A DNA stretch of 64,000 nt, from positions 1 to 64,000 of the forward strand of contig FR895428.1 of NCBI GenBank assembly GCA_000435595.1. Reading direction: 5' to 3'. The translations under genes and the position numbers were made by a program. The notes beneath the pieces were generated by a model. The model was not told where the DNA came from and made no database searches. It worked only from the letters and a program-made list of their open reading frames with translations. Below, piece after piece: positions 34,139 through 43,063 of this stretch. Source of the stretch: Firmicutes bacterium CAG:882 (GTDB lineage Bacteria > Bacillota > Clostridia > Lachnospirales > Lachnospiraceae). How positions within the stretch are numbered: the first letter of the stretch is position 1; each line of letters begins with the position of its first letter.

Positions 34139-35872
34139 TTAAGCTTCACCTGTTACTACCTTCATCACCGCATCGGAGAGTGCCGCAAGCTTCTTCTCGG
34201 CATCATCAAAGCTTGTGCCCTTTACGCCCATGTAGAACTTAACCTTAGGCTCTGTTCCCGATGGTCTTGCACAGCACCATGCACCGTCATTCAGATCGTA
34301 ATAAAGCACGTTCGACTTAGGAAGACCGGTAGGCTTCTTCTCGCCTGTCTTTAAATCTACAATTACGTCTCTGTCGTAATCTCTTGCGGAGAAAACCGTG
34401 AAGTCGCCGAACTTCTCCGGTGTATGTTCACGAAGATTGTCAAGCATCTCCTTAATCTTAGCTACGCCCTCAACACCTTTCAAAGTGATTGACTTAAGGC
34501 CTTCTCTGTAGTAGCCGTACTTCTCATATATATTTACCATCTGATCCCAGAGAGTGAGTCCCTGCTTCTTATAATAAGCTGCTGCCTCGCAGAGAGCCAT
34601 AACGGCAACGATTGCATCCTTATCTCTTGCATGTGTTCCGACAAGGCATCCGTAGCTCTCCTCAAATCCGAACATATACTGATATGTATGCTGCTGCTCG
34701 AAGAACTTAATCTGCTCTCCGATGTACTTAAAGCCTGTGAGAACCTCAATAAGCTTAAGGTTGTACTCCTTGGCAACCGCGTCTGCCATGTTGGTGGAAA
34801 CTATTGTCTTGACAAGTGCGCCGTTAGCCGGAATAAGTCCCTTAGCCTTCTTCTGTGAAAGAAGATACTCCGCGATAAGCATGCCGGACATATTACCTGT
34901 GAACGATACATACTCGCCTGTCTTGGAATCCTTAGCATATACGCCGAGTCTGTCCGCATCAGGGTCTGTTGCGAGAACTACATCCGCATTCTTCTCCTTG
35001 GCAAGCTTGAGCGCAAGTGTGAATGCTGCCGGATCCTCAGGGTTAGGATAGCTTACCGTAGGAAAATTACCGTCAGGAAGCTCCTGCTCAGGTACAACAT
35101 ATACATTCTCAAAGCCAATTTCCTTGAGAACTCTTCTTGCAGGAATGTTACCTGTTCCGTGGAGCGGTGTGTAAACAACAGTCATTGTCTTACCCATCTC
35201 CTTTATAACGTCAGGATTAACAATCTGCTTCTTAAGCTCTGCTATATAAGCATCGTCAAGGTCGGAGCCGATTACATTGTAAAGACCTGCTGCCTTGGCT
35301 TCCTCCTTGTCCATTGTCTTAACAGTATTAAAATCCGTCACGTTGAGTACTTCAGTTATAATCTGCTTATCCTTAGGAGCGGTAATCTGTGCACCATCCT
35401 CCCAGTATACCTTATAACCATTGTATTCAGGAGGATTATGGCTCGCAGTAACCACAATACCTGCAGTACATCCAAGGTATCTTACCGCAAAAGATAACTC
35501 CGGTGTAGGTCTGAGTGATGGGAAAATATATGCCTTGATTCCGTTAGCGGCAAGGCAGAGTGCTGCCTCATCGGAAAATTCAGGAGACATTCTTCTTGAG
35601 TCAAACGCAATGGCAACGCCCTTAGCCTGCGCACCTTCCTTGATAATGAAGTTCGCAAGTCCCTGTGTAGCCCTTCTTACAGTATATACATTCATTCTGT
35701 TAGTACCGTATCCGATAACGCCTCTAAGACCACCGGTTCCGAATTCCAAATCCTTATAAAATCTGTCCTCAATCTCTTTTTCATTACCTGCAATGGACTT
35801 AAGCTCTTCTCTTACAGACTCATCAAAGTAAGGATTCTCGCACCACTGCTTGTAGGTATCCATGTATGACAT
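34139..35872 (-). CDS. Phosphoglucomutase/phosphomannomutase
   Basis: 577 residues, the length of the PgcA-like alpha-D-phosphohexomutases. The phosphoserine loop is VTASHNPPEYNGYK, the metal site is DPDADRLG, the sugar-binding loop is FGFEESYG, and the phosphate-binding loop near the C-terminus is RPSGTEPKVKFY. It interconverts glucose-6-P and glucose-1-P (possibly mannose forms), supplying glucose-1-P for RfbA and other sugar nucleotides. The ATG at 35872 (MSYMDTYK) with AAGGAG is preferred over an upstream start at 35971, which overlaps the promoter region. Confidence 0.95.
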   Translation of the reverse strand: MSYMDTYKQWCENPYFDESVREELKSIAGNEKEIEDRFYKDLEFGTGGLRGVIGYGTNRMNVYTVRRATQGLANFIIKEGAQAKGVAIAFDSRRMSPEFSDEAALCLAANGIKAYIFPSLRPTPELSFAVRYLGCTAGIVVTASHNPPEYNGYKVYWEDGAQITAPKDKQIITEVLNVTDFNTVKTMDKEEAKAAGLYNVIGSDLDDAYIAELKKQIVNPDVIKEMGKTMTVVYTPLHGTGNIPARRVLKEIGFENVYVVPEQELPDGNFPTVSYPNPEDPAAFTLALKLAKEKNADVVLATDPDADRLGVYAKDSKTGEYVSFTGNMSGMLIAEYLLSQKKAKGLIPANGALVKTIVSTNMADAVAKEYNLKLIEVLTGFKYIGEQIKFFEQQHTYQYMFGFEESYGCLVGTHARDKDAIVAVMALCEAAAYYKKQGLTLWDQMVNIYEKYGYYREGLKSITLKGVEGVAKIKEMLDNLREHTPEKFGDFTVFSARDYDRDVIVDLKTGEKKPTGLPKSNVLYYDLNDGAWCCARPSGTEPKVKFYMGVKGTSFDDAEKKLAALSDAVMKVVTGEA

Positions 35873-35960
35873 GCTATCTCCTTCCTGCACCCCCAATAGA
35901 TGCATACGAAACATTTCCGTGAGTATGCCTGCCGTATTCCCAAGCCTCGCAGAGACAGAA

Positions 35961-36011
35961 TAAGCGCCCACGGATTGTGTTTATTTTAACATATCCGCGG
36001 ACGCTTATCAA
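35961..36011 (-). promoter_or_regulatory. Promoter with overlapping operator-like dyad, phosphohexomutase gene
   Basis: On the minus strand, TTGATA (36006-36011) and TAAAAT (35983-35988) are 17 bases apart. A dyad with 15-base arms (TAAGCGTCCGCGGAT and ATCCGTGGGCGCTTA, two wobble-compatible differences) is centred on the -10 element, with one arm in the spacer and the other at the transcript start. This looks like a repressor operator or an mRNA hairpin; the regulator is unknown. Confidence 0.65.
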
Positions 36012-36058
36012 GACATATAGCACGATATTTCATGCCTTGTCTGCTCCAACAGCCGTCT

Positions 36059-36949
36059 TTATCCCCAATCAGCCGGATGTCCAACCAGATAATCGAACGT
36101 AATATTCCCTTCAGGGCAATAATGATTTAACTCTTCATCATACTCTAACGGTATATTCATATTTACATACACATTATCCTTTCCGCTCGAAGCAAGCCTG
36201 AACCATATATCATACGACACAGCATATCCCTCATCATTTTCTAATACAATGGTATCTATCCGAACAACATCCATATCCTCTGTTTCTGATAATTCTATAT
36301 CTGAGCTGCTGATTTCAAACCGGTATGTGAGTTTTTTGCCATCAAGCATCGTAAACTCCGCAGTGATTATCAGATTATCGTTATCTTTCTCTACAGATGT
36401 CACTTTATAGACTTTAAGCAGCTTATTTATTTCCACAATGGAATATGAATCAGTTATAACAGCAAATGGTTCTATTTCTATGACATTTTCGTGCGAAGTT
36501 CCTGTAATATATTCACCGATATACAGTTCATCTTTGCCATCTTTATTTATATCAGCAAATTTGATTGTAACATTATTTTCATGCGGAAAGCCTAGCGTCA
36601 TTGGAACGCTCACCATACTTTCCCCATGGAAAACATCATACATATTGTTATTCGCATCCCTTACTATCAACAGATCATATGCATCACTATACAGTGCTTT
36701 TTTCCATTTTTCATCCATCTTCACAGCGGCAGGCTGGAATCCTGTATACAGACTCTTTGCAATATCAATACTGCCATCAGTCCATTTAGCGGGTTTTTCG
36801 CCCAAATCAAGTTCATAAATATCTTTTACCGTCAACCCGGCGGAACTTTCCTGTACATCATGTGTATTATTTTTTTGACAGCTGACCATATAAAGCATCA
36901 ACATAAGAATACTGCCCGCAAGACACATTTTTTTTAAGAAACCATGCAT
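36059..36949 (-). CDS. Putative lipoprotein with EF-hand-like motif
   Basis: 296 residues. The signal peptide ends in lipobox MVSC (Cys24), giving a membrane-attached extracellular protein. Residues ~150-165 contain DINKDGKDELYIGEY, a calcium-binding DxDxDG-like loop of the kind seen in FG-GAP or dockerin-like segments, and a weaker VRDANNNMYDV sits before it. The rest is beta-rich with no family I recognise. GGGAGGGAG precedes the ATG. It begins 19 bp after the GT2 gene at 36969 and probably shares its transcript. No function is proposed. Confidence 0.75.
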   Translation of the reverse strand: MHGFLKKMCLAGSILMLMLYMVSCQKNNTHDVQESSAGLTVKDIYELDLGEKPAKWTDGSIDIAKSLYTGFQPAAVKMDEKWKKALYSDAYDLLIVRDANNNMYDVFHGESMVSVPMTLGFPHENNVTIKFADINKDGKDELYIGEYITGTSHENVIEIEPFAVITDSYSIVEINKLLKVYKVTSVEKDNDNLIITAEFTMLDGKKLTYRFEISSSDIELSETEDMDVVRIDTIVLENDEGYAVSYDIWFRLASSGKDNVYVNMNIPLEYDEELNHYCPEGNITFDYLVGHPADWG

Positions 36950-36968
36950 ATTTAACTGCTCCCTCCCG

Positions 36969-37973
36969 TCATTTGCTATTTTTCAAATTTAAAGAACTAC
37001 TGAAATTAATTCTCTTTATCATTCCCCTGAAAAGCCACATCTGAAGCTTAAGGTATTCCGCAATACCGGGATGACTGCTGTTGTTTTTATCGTTCACATC
37101 AGACATTTTCTCCATCCCTGGCATTTTCCCGGACAGTCCTGCTCTGATACCCTTAAGATATGCTTTTACAAGACCTTTTTTTGTAAAATACACCGTCTTT
37201 ATGATGATTCCCGCCGTGATAAACGGTATGTTGAGTACAAGCTGCCAGACAGGCATATTCTTTCTGAACATCCACATGCTGTTGCGTGCCGACAGCTCGA
37301 CCTTGAAGGCATTGTGTCTTGAGCCACTTGAAGCACTTCCGAGGTGATAGACCTTCGCGTATGGATTGTAGAGGTTCCTGTAACCTGCAAGGCGCGCCCT
37401 GTAACCCACATCCATATCTTCAAGATAGGCAAAGAAGCTCTCATCGAACATTCCAATCTCGTCAAGCACTTTTTTTCTGTATATTGCCGCTCCTGCACAG
37501 GCTGAGAACACCTCATGCGGCACCATGCAGCCCGAAACCGGCTTATCCCTGTCCGGTGCGAAGCCCCAGCCAAGTGCGGCAAGCTCATCCCCCGCGTCAT
37601 CCACGAGCTCACGGTTCCCGTTCTGTATCATGAGAGCCGAGCAGGAGAACACATCCGGCTTGCCCTTAATCATCTTATACTGATTTTTGACAAAATTAGG
37701 GAACACGATTGTATCATTATTGAGAAGCAACACATACTCGCCCTCAGCCGCCTCGATTCCACGATTGACAGCGAATGCAAAGCCTGTGTTACCGCCAAGC
37801 TCAACCACCCTTATTTCAGGATAGAGCTTCTTCGCTGTCCCGACACTGTTATCGGTCGAGCCGTTGTCAACCATGATTACTTCCATATCTTCAAAGGTCT
37901 GCCTCTTAAGTGACTCAAGACAATCCTTCAAAAATTTTTCCCCATTATAATTAGGAATAACTACGCTGACCAT
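36969..37973 (-). CDS. Glycosyltransferase family 2 (rhamnosyltransferase-like)
   Basis: 334 residues, a single GT-A domain. VVIPNYNGEKFL opens the fold, MVDNGSTDNS is the nucleotide-sugar loop, LLLNNDTIVF carries the DxD-equivalent and FFAYLEDMDVGYRARLAG the catalytic-base region. The last ~90 residues are hydrophobic and basic, consistent with membrane association. WbbL-like enzymes of this form often add rhamnose. AAGGAG precedes the ATG. It is the most downstream glycosyltransferase of the glycan locus, separated from the next one by a foldback element. Confidence 0.92.
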   Translation of the reverse strand: MVSVVIPNYNGEKFLKDCLESLKRQTFEDMEVIMVDNGSTDNSVGTAKKLYPEIRVVELGGNTGFAFAVNRGIEAAEGEYVLLLNNDTIVFPNFVKNQYKMIKGKPDVFSCSALMIQNGNRELVDDAGDELAALGWGFAPDRDKPVSGCMVPHEVFSACAGAAIYRKKVLDEIGMFDESFFAYLEDMDVGYRARLAGYRNLYNPYAKVYHLGSASSGSRHNAFKVELSARNSMWMFRKNMPVWQLVLNIPFITAGIIIKTVYFTKKGLVKAYLKGIRAGLSGKMPGMEKMSDVNDKNNSSHPGIAEYLKLQMWLFRGMIKRINFSSSLNLKNSK

Positions 37974-38005
37974 CCAATCTCCTTTCTGCCTCCATATCTC
38001 TTAAG

Positions 38006-38208
38006 TAATTGCGAAATTATATATTTGAAAGCGAATGTTGTACAAATTTAACAATTCACCGCAGGCACGCTTTCGCTACATTACATCACGTAGCGGTGCA
38101 TAGACAGCCAAAATACGGCTGTCAAACACCGACGGCTGTAAAGTACCTGCTTGCGAATTTGTTAAATTTGCACAACTGTTTATCTTTAAAATAGCGTTTC
38201 GCAATTGC
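38006..38208. repeat. 203-bp foldback element between GT2 genes
   Basis: The arms of about 50 bases are inverted copies: GTAATTGCGAAA...TTGTACAAATTTAACAA on the left and its near complement TTGTTAAATTTGCACAA...TTTCGCAATTGC on the right. The interior has two smaller hairpins, CGCTAC/GTAGCG (~38075-38097) and GACAGCC/GGCTGTC (~38101-38121). No open frame fits. It occupies most of the 312 bp gap between the GT2 genes at 37973 and 38286. The sequence differs from the 33875 family. A MITE-like origin is likely. Confidence 0.6.
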
Positions 38209-38285
38209 CTATTATATATCTTCTTAGACACTTTTAATTCTTAGCTACGCGATTTCCTATCTATGTCAGTATCTCTCCGTCCGTG

Positions 38286-39800
38286 CTACCTGTAGAGCTC
38301 AACCCCCGGCTCATACACATAGACGGCATCCTCACCGGATACCCACTTCTCCGCGATAAGCCTCATATACTCTTCGCGCCTTAAAAGCACCGCATTCTTC
38401 GGCACCGTCCTTACATTGCACTGCAGAATATTTCTGTTAAAATTGCCCTTGTACCACTCAGGCTTTCCCGCGCTCGTGCGCTGTCTGCCGAAGGCATCGA
38501 TATAATCATCGCCCGAGTACACAATAAAAGTTCTGTTGACCGCCTCGCAGAGCGGAAATGCCTGCTTTACGAGAAGCTTTGCCGCAACCGCATCGGCATT
38601 TTCATTCTCCGCACATGCAATGAGCTTAAATAGCCATTTTTTATCCGACATCTTTGTCCCACCGTTAAGCACGCAGATGTAATCACATTCGCAACCCTCA
38701 AGCCTGTCCGCATCCGGCTCGCCCATCGCACACAGCTTTAAATTATCGTATAAGGTATTGTTGCGTATATATCTAAAATAATTTTGTGCTTTTTCACTGT
38801 TCCGCACGCCTGTCACGACAATCTGTACACCGGGAAGTCCGCCATCGGCGTTATCATCCGCATTGCCCTCCTCGTAATCCACCCTGTAAAAGCCCAAATC
38901 ATCGAGCATCTTCACGCTGCCGCTCTTCCCGACACGCTCAAGATGTGCCTCTATTGCCTTTTTTCCTGCTTCATAGGCATACATTTTTGACAGCGGATTG
39001 GATGAGGTGGAGCTCTCATGTGTTCTCCAGTGATAGAGTATACGCTTCACATGTGATACCTTTTCTGCTTTTTCCGTGCACTTGAGAATAAAATCATAGT
39101 CCTGTGCCCCGTCATATTCACTGTCGAAGCCTCCGACTTCCCTTGCAAGCTCGGTCTTTGCTGCAAAGAGGTGGCAGATATAATTATTGCTCTGCAATAG
39201 AACAGGATTATAGTCAGGCTTGATGTGCGGACAGAAAAACTTCTGCCCATCGCCGTCCATCTTATCCTCATCCGAATACAGGCAATCGGCCTCCTCGGCA
39301 TTAATCATCTCTACAATGTGATACAGTGCATCGGGTGACAGGGTGTCGTCATTATCAAGGAGAGCAATGTATTCTCCCCGCGCCATCTTAAGTGCCTCAT
39401 TCGTGTTACCTGCTATACCCGCGTTGTCAATTTCCTTATAGCATACGCGCTCATCTCCGTCAACAAGCTCCTCGACAAGCCCTCGAAGCTTATTTGTGCC
39501 CGCATCCACAAGGCAGAGCTGCCAGTGAAAATATGTCTGGTTGAGCACTGAAAGCAGCATCTCCTTAAAATACGTACGCGGTGGATTATACACTGGTACC
39601 AGAATACTTATGAGCGGCATTTTCTCAAAATGCCTGCTCCTCTGGTAGAACAGCTCCTCCTCCCCCGGAACAAGCTGTGTATATCCTGTCCCATAATCGT
39701 CCCTGTCCATAAGTTTTCCAATGGCTTTCTTTGCAAGTTTCTCAGGTCCATAATGCTTCATGTACGCTGCTGCCTTTTTTATCTTATAATTGATATCCAT
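38286..39800 (-). CDS. Two-domain GT2 protein with intact first and degenerate second domain
   Basis: 504 residues. The first GT-A domain (61-295) is complete: ISILVPVYNPP, DNDDT (149-153), YSDEDK (~175-180), QDYDF and RILYHWRTH. Residues ~322-504 align by position with the second GT2 domain of the 825-residue protein at 43064, but the metal/donor motif NNDT reads NGGT (379-382) and other motifs are lost, so this half is probably not catalytic. It likely adds one sugar of the rhamnose glycan repeat. GGGAG precedes the ATG. It lies 43 bp downstream of the gene at 39844, whose decay pattern is the opposite. Confidence 0.85.
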   Translation of the reverse strand: MDINYKIKKAAAYMKHYGPEKLAKKAIGKLMDRDDYGTGYTQLVPGEEELFYQRSRHFEKMPLISILVPVYNPPRTYFKEMLLSVLNQTYFHWQLCLVDAGTNKLRGLVEELVDGDERVCYKEIDNAGIAGNTNEALKMARGEYIALLDNDDTLSPDALYHIVEMINAEEADCLYSDEDKMDGDGQKFFCPHIKPDYNPVLLQSNNYICHLFAAKTELAREVGGFDSEYDGAQDYDFILKCTEKAEKVSHVKRILYHWRTHESSTSSNPLSKMYAYEAGKKAIEAHLERVGKSGSVKMLDDLGFYRVDYEEGNADDNADGGLPGVQIVVTGVRNSEKAQNYFRYIRNNTLYDNLKLCAMGEPDADRLEGCECDYICVLNGGTKMSDKKWLFKLIACAENENADAVAAKLLVKQAFPLCEAVNRTFIVYSGDDYIDAFGRQRTSAGKPEWYKGNFNRNILQCNVRTVPKNAVLLRREEYMRLIAEKWVSGEDAVYVYEPGVELYR

Positions 39801-39843
39801 TTTTACTCCCGCCTTTCACAATGATTTCCCCTATTATGCATCT

Positions 39844-41280
39844 TCACAATCTTATATCCCACGGTCTATCCTTGGAAAGATTAGGATTGTAATACATATC
39901 TCCGTCGTCGATATATGCCTGCCATCTTTCACGGAACATTTCAGATTCTCTTAGAAATCTCTCATGTTTCTCCCCTTTATTGTCATATCCCCTTGACTTA
40001 GATTCAAAGTGATACAGCATCGCATCAGGCACATAGACATTGAGAAGTCCTCTCTGCCTGAGCCTTAAGCAGAAATCCACATCATTGTATGCAACCGCGA
40101 GCTCCTCATCAAGACCGCCAAGCTCCTCGTAGAGTGCTCTCTTTACCATAAGGCATGCGCCCGTCACCGCCGAATAGTTCTGCACATGATGTATGCTGTC
40201 TCTGTAGCCTCTCTCGATTATCGACACACCTGCATTAGGATGAACTGCCGTCCTGTCAGGTCCTATTCCGACTATCACACCTGCATGCTGGATTGTCTTA
40301 TCACCGTACAGCAGGCATGCCCCTACCGCTCCCGTATTCTCACGCACTGCATACGCTGCCATTCTTCCGATTGAATCCGGCTCGATTATCTTCGTGTCGT
40401 TGTTGAGAAGCAGCAGCAGCTCTCCCTTCGCTTGTGCGGCACCGTAATTGTTGATTGCCGAATAGTTAAAGCTGCCGTCCCATCCCATAACACGAATTAA
40501 CTGCGGATAATTTTCCTCAAGTTCTCTATAATAAGCAAATATCTCATCCGATTTGCTGTTATTTTCCACTATTATAATCTCTATATTCCTGTAGCTGTTA
40601 ATCTCTAACAATGAGTCAATGCAGCACTTCAAATCATCTCTATGTTCATAATTAGGTATTATGATAGATACGAGCGGCTGAATATTTTTTTCATCAGCCA
40701 AATGTAAACTCTTCCCGTCGCAGTTGTTATCAGCTATATTATTCTCTGCGAAATAATCAGTTTTATCATTGTATGTCTCTTTCCGGCTCATATCCTCAAA
40801 AAGTGCCCTGCTTATATGGCATATCTCGTCAGCCCTGCATTTATCGCATATATATCTGTTAAAGCTCCACAGATTGTCTTCCCCCGCAAGCTCAAGTGCC
40901 TTCCCATCAAGCACATCCTCCCTCACAGCCACACAGCTGCCGATATAATTGTGCGATGCAAGATTGTCCGGGGCGAAATCAGGCTTATACAGAAGCTTTC
41001 CATCCCGAAGCTCATCCATATATACGAGCGCAGGACTTTTTCCGTCAACAGCCCTGGATAATTCACACATCATGTCACAGTGCAGCTTCACACCGTCCGA
41101 TTGTATTATACGATACCCGTATACATGGGTGTTTTCCTTCTGTTCCTGCGAAAAAAGGCTCCGCTTATAAAAGCTTTTCTGAGCCTTTTTTGCCGAGCCC
41201 TCCCTCAAATCACGCAGGGCAGTCTTGACTGCCGGCTTAAAACCGCTGTTTTTATATACCTTCATCACATGAACAAGCAT
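39844..41280 (-). CDS. Two-domain GT2 protein with degenerate first and intact second domain
   Basis: 478 residues. The C-terminal GT-A domain (~202-450) is complete: VSIIIPNYEHRDDL, VENNS, LLLLNNDTKIIEPDS (NNDT 293-296) and AYNDVDFCLRLRQRG. Residues ~50-165 correspond to a shrunken first domain: YMDE replaces YSDED (87-90), ASHNYIGSCVAVRED matches the SNNYICHL segment of its relatives, and the opening VPVY strand and DxD are missing. The ATG at 41280 with GGAGG is preferred over a TTG at 41301. It is 36 bp downstream of pyrC. Confidence 0.85.
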   Translation of the reverse strand: MLVHVMKVYKNSGFKPAVKTALRDLREGSAKKAQKSFYKRSLFSQEQKENTHVYGYRIIQSDGVKLHCDMMCELSRAVDGKSPALVYMDELRDGKLLYKPDFAPDNLASHNYIGSCVAVREDVLDGKALELAGEDNLWSFNRYICDKCRADEICHISRALFEDMSRKETYNDKTDYFAENNIADNNCDGKSLHLADEKNIQPLVSIIIPNYEHRDDLKCCIDSLLEINSYRNIEIIIVENNSKSDEIFAYYRELEENYPQLIRVMGWDGSFNYSAINNYGAAQAKGELLLLLNNDTKIIEPDSIGRMAAYAVRENTGAVGACLLYGDKTIQHAGVIVGIGPDRTAVHPNAGVSIIERGYRDSIHHVQNYSAVTGACLMVKRALYEELGGLDEELAVAYNDVDFCLRLRQRGLLNVYVPDAMLYHFESKSRGYDNKGEKHERFLRESEMFRERWQAYIDDGDMYYNPNLSKDRPWDIRL

Positions 41281-41316
41281 GCCCCGCTTCCTCCGTCTCA
41301 AAACATAAATTATCCG

Positions 41317-42597
41317 CTATATCTTATACACTATCTTTCCATCGCAGATAGTGTAGTGTACCTTTCCCGGCAGCTCCCAGCCAAAAAACGGGCTGTTCGC
41401 CGCCTTAGATGCAAAATGGTCAACAGTCCACTTCTCGTGCTCTCCGAATATGACAATATCCGCAGGATTTCCCTCGGCTATGCTCACGGGCTTTCTCCTG
41501 TAAAATTCCATCGGATTTCTGCTCATACATTCCATGAGCTTCATAAGAGTGAGGTGCCCCGGCTCGACAAGTGACCTGATTCCTAGTCCAAGCGAAGTCT
41601 CAAGCCCCGTAATTCCACTCGGTGCGTTCTCCATAGGTCTTGCCTTCTCCTCTGCACTATGAGGTGCGTGGTCCGTCACAATCATATCTATCGTGCCGTC
41701 GCAAAGCCCCTCTATTATCTTAAGTCTGTCCTCCTCTGTTCTCACAGGAGGATTCATTCTCGCAAGTGTGCCGTATTCCAACACAGCCTTGTCAGTCAAT
41801 GTAAAATGATGCGGTGTAGCCTCCGCATGGACATCCGCTCCGAGCTTCTTTGCCGTCCTCACATACTCAACCGCATTCTTCGAGCTTATGTGCTGTATGC
41901 ACACCGAAGCTCCCGTGTGTAGTGCCAGTGCACAGTCCCTTGCCACCATCACATCCTCAGCTGTTCTTGATGCACCGCCGTATCCGATTTTTTCAGACAC
42001 CTCTCCCTGATGAACTCCAGGTGCGGCTATGAATGCCGGGTCCTCCTCATGCAGACTTATCGGAAGATTAAGCTTCTTCGCTCTATCCATTGCCTCCACA
42101 AGCACATGCTCATCCATAATCGGGATTCCATCGTCCGTGAAACCCGCCGCACCTGCTTCTGCAAGAGCTTCCATATCCACGAGTTCCTTACCTGCAAGCC
42201 CCTTGCTCACGGTCGCAGCGGACAGCACATGTATGCCTGTCTGTGCACCTTTTTTAAGAACATACTCAAGTGTATCCACATTATCCACAGGTGGCTTGGT
42301 ATTAGCCATACACACAACTGTCGTGAATCCGCCCCTTGCAGCAGCCGCCGCACCGGTCATTATGTCCTCCTTATAAGTAAATCCCGGGTCGCGGAAATGC
42401 ACATGAGTATCCACAAGTCCCGGAGCCACAACAAGCCCAGATGCATCTATAATCTGTGCTGTTCTATCTTTCTCATCCAAAAGTGCAGCAGCCTTGTCTC
42501 CCACGGCTGCAATCCTTCCTCCATCAACAAGTACATCCATGACCTTGTCAACACCGCTCACAGGGTCAACCACCCTGCCGTTCTTTATAAGAAGCAT
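41317..42597 (-). CDS. pyrC: Dihydroorotase, type I
   Basis: 426 residues. Zinc-site DTHVHFRDPG, the TYKEDIMTGAAAAARGGFT segment, VCMANTKPP, and TDHAPHSAEE holding the catalytic Asp identify a class I dihydroorotase of de novo pyrimidine synthesis (carbamoyl aspartate to dihydroorotate). GGAGG lies seven bases before the ATG at 42597. It has its own promoter and is followed by GT2 genes on the same strand, away from other pyr genes in this window. UTP supply for sugar nucleotides is a possible reason for the linkage, but this is speculative. Confidence 0.96.
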   Translation of the reverse strand: MLLIKNGRVVDPVSGVDKVMDVLVDGGRIAAVGDKAAALLDEKDRTAQIIDASGLVVAPGLVDTHVHFRDPGFTYKEDIMTGAAAAARGGFTTVVCMANTKPPVDNVDTLEYVLKKGAQTGIHVLSAATVSKGLAGKELVDMEALAEAGAAGFTDDGIPIMDEHVLVEAMDRAKKLNLPISLHEEDPAFIAAPGVHQGEVSEKIGYGGASRTAEDVMVARDCALALHTGASVCIQHISSKNAVEYVRTAKKLGADVHAEATPHHFTLTDKAVLEYGTLARMNPPVRTEEDRLKIIEGLCDGTIDMIVTDHAPHSAEEKARPMENAPSGITGLETSLGLGIRSLVEPGHLTLMKLMECMSRNPMEFYRRKPVSIAEGNPADIVIFGEHEKWTVDHFASKAANSPFFGWELPGKVHYTICDGKIVYKI

Positions 42598-42659
42598 GTC
42601 TTTACCTCCAAAGTACAATTCAGCTATGCATCACAAGCACATCGCTTTTCTTATATAAT

Positions 42660-42689
42660 AGCATACCCACTTAAACGAAATATTGTCAA
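42660..42689 (-). promoter_or_regulatory. Promoter of pyrC
   Basis: On the minus strand, consensus TTGACA (42684-42689) and TATGCT (42660-42665) are 18 bases apart, about 60 bases before the pyrC ATG. It probably also drives the two downstream GT2 genes. Confidence 0.68.
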
Positions 42690-42754
42690 GTGTAAATAGC
42701 CATGTCCGATACCTTTGTTTTTATATTAAGGTGCAGCAAATTACAGCAGATGCT

Positions 42755-43015
42755 TTATTCTCTCAAAGCTGTAATCGGAACAACAAATACACCATCGGTT
42801 CTTTGATATGCAGCATTGGATAATCCGCATATCACACATAACGATTTTGGTGCCTTTCCTCCTTTTTTTTCAATCTCATTTCTTATCTTTATGAGATTGT
42901 CTGCAGCTACATCAATCTGATTCGCTCCCAGTTTGATTTCAAATGCACATGTACCATTCTGTTGTTGCTGCAATTCCAGATACCCTGTCGCATAGAAGCG
43001 TGCGCCGCAAGGCAC
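42755..43015 (-). pseudogene. Remnant of an AAA ATPase/DUF4143 gene
   Basis: An 86-codon frame matches the C-terminal end of DUF4143-type ATPases: AFEIKLGANQID, KSLCVICGLSNAAYQR, then DGVFVVPITALRE at the terminus. Complete proteins are around 400 residues with an N-terminal P-loop domain; none of that is present, and the sequence just upstream runs into the end of the GT2 gene at 43064. A decayed leftover, probably from a rearrangement at this point of the glycan locus. The open frame's nominal ATG has no good Shine-Dalgarno. Confidence 0.65.
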
Positions 43016-43063
43016 ACTAAAAATAAGCAGACATACGGTTTCTTTCCATATATCTGCCTATCA

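Noticed and set aside
35873..35971. Longer phosphohexomutase start
   Set aside because: The extra 33 residues are not family-like and overlap the promoter's initial transcribed dyad; the ATG at 35872 has AAGGAG.
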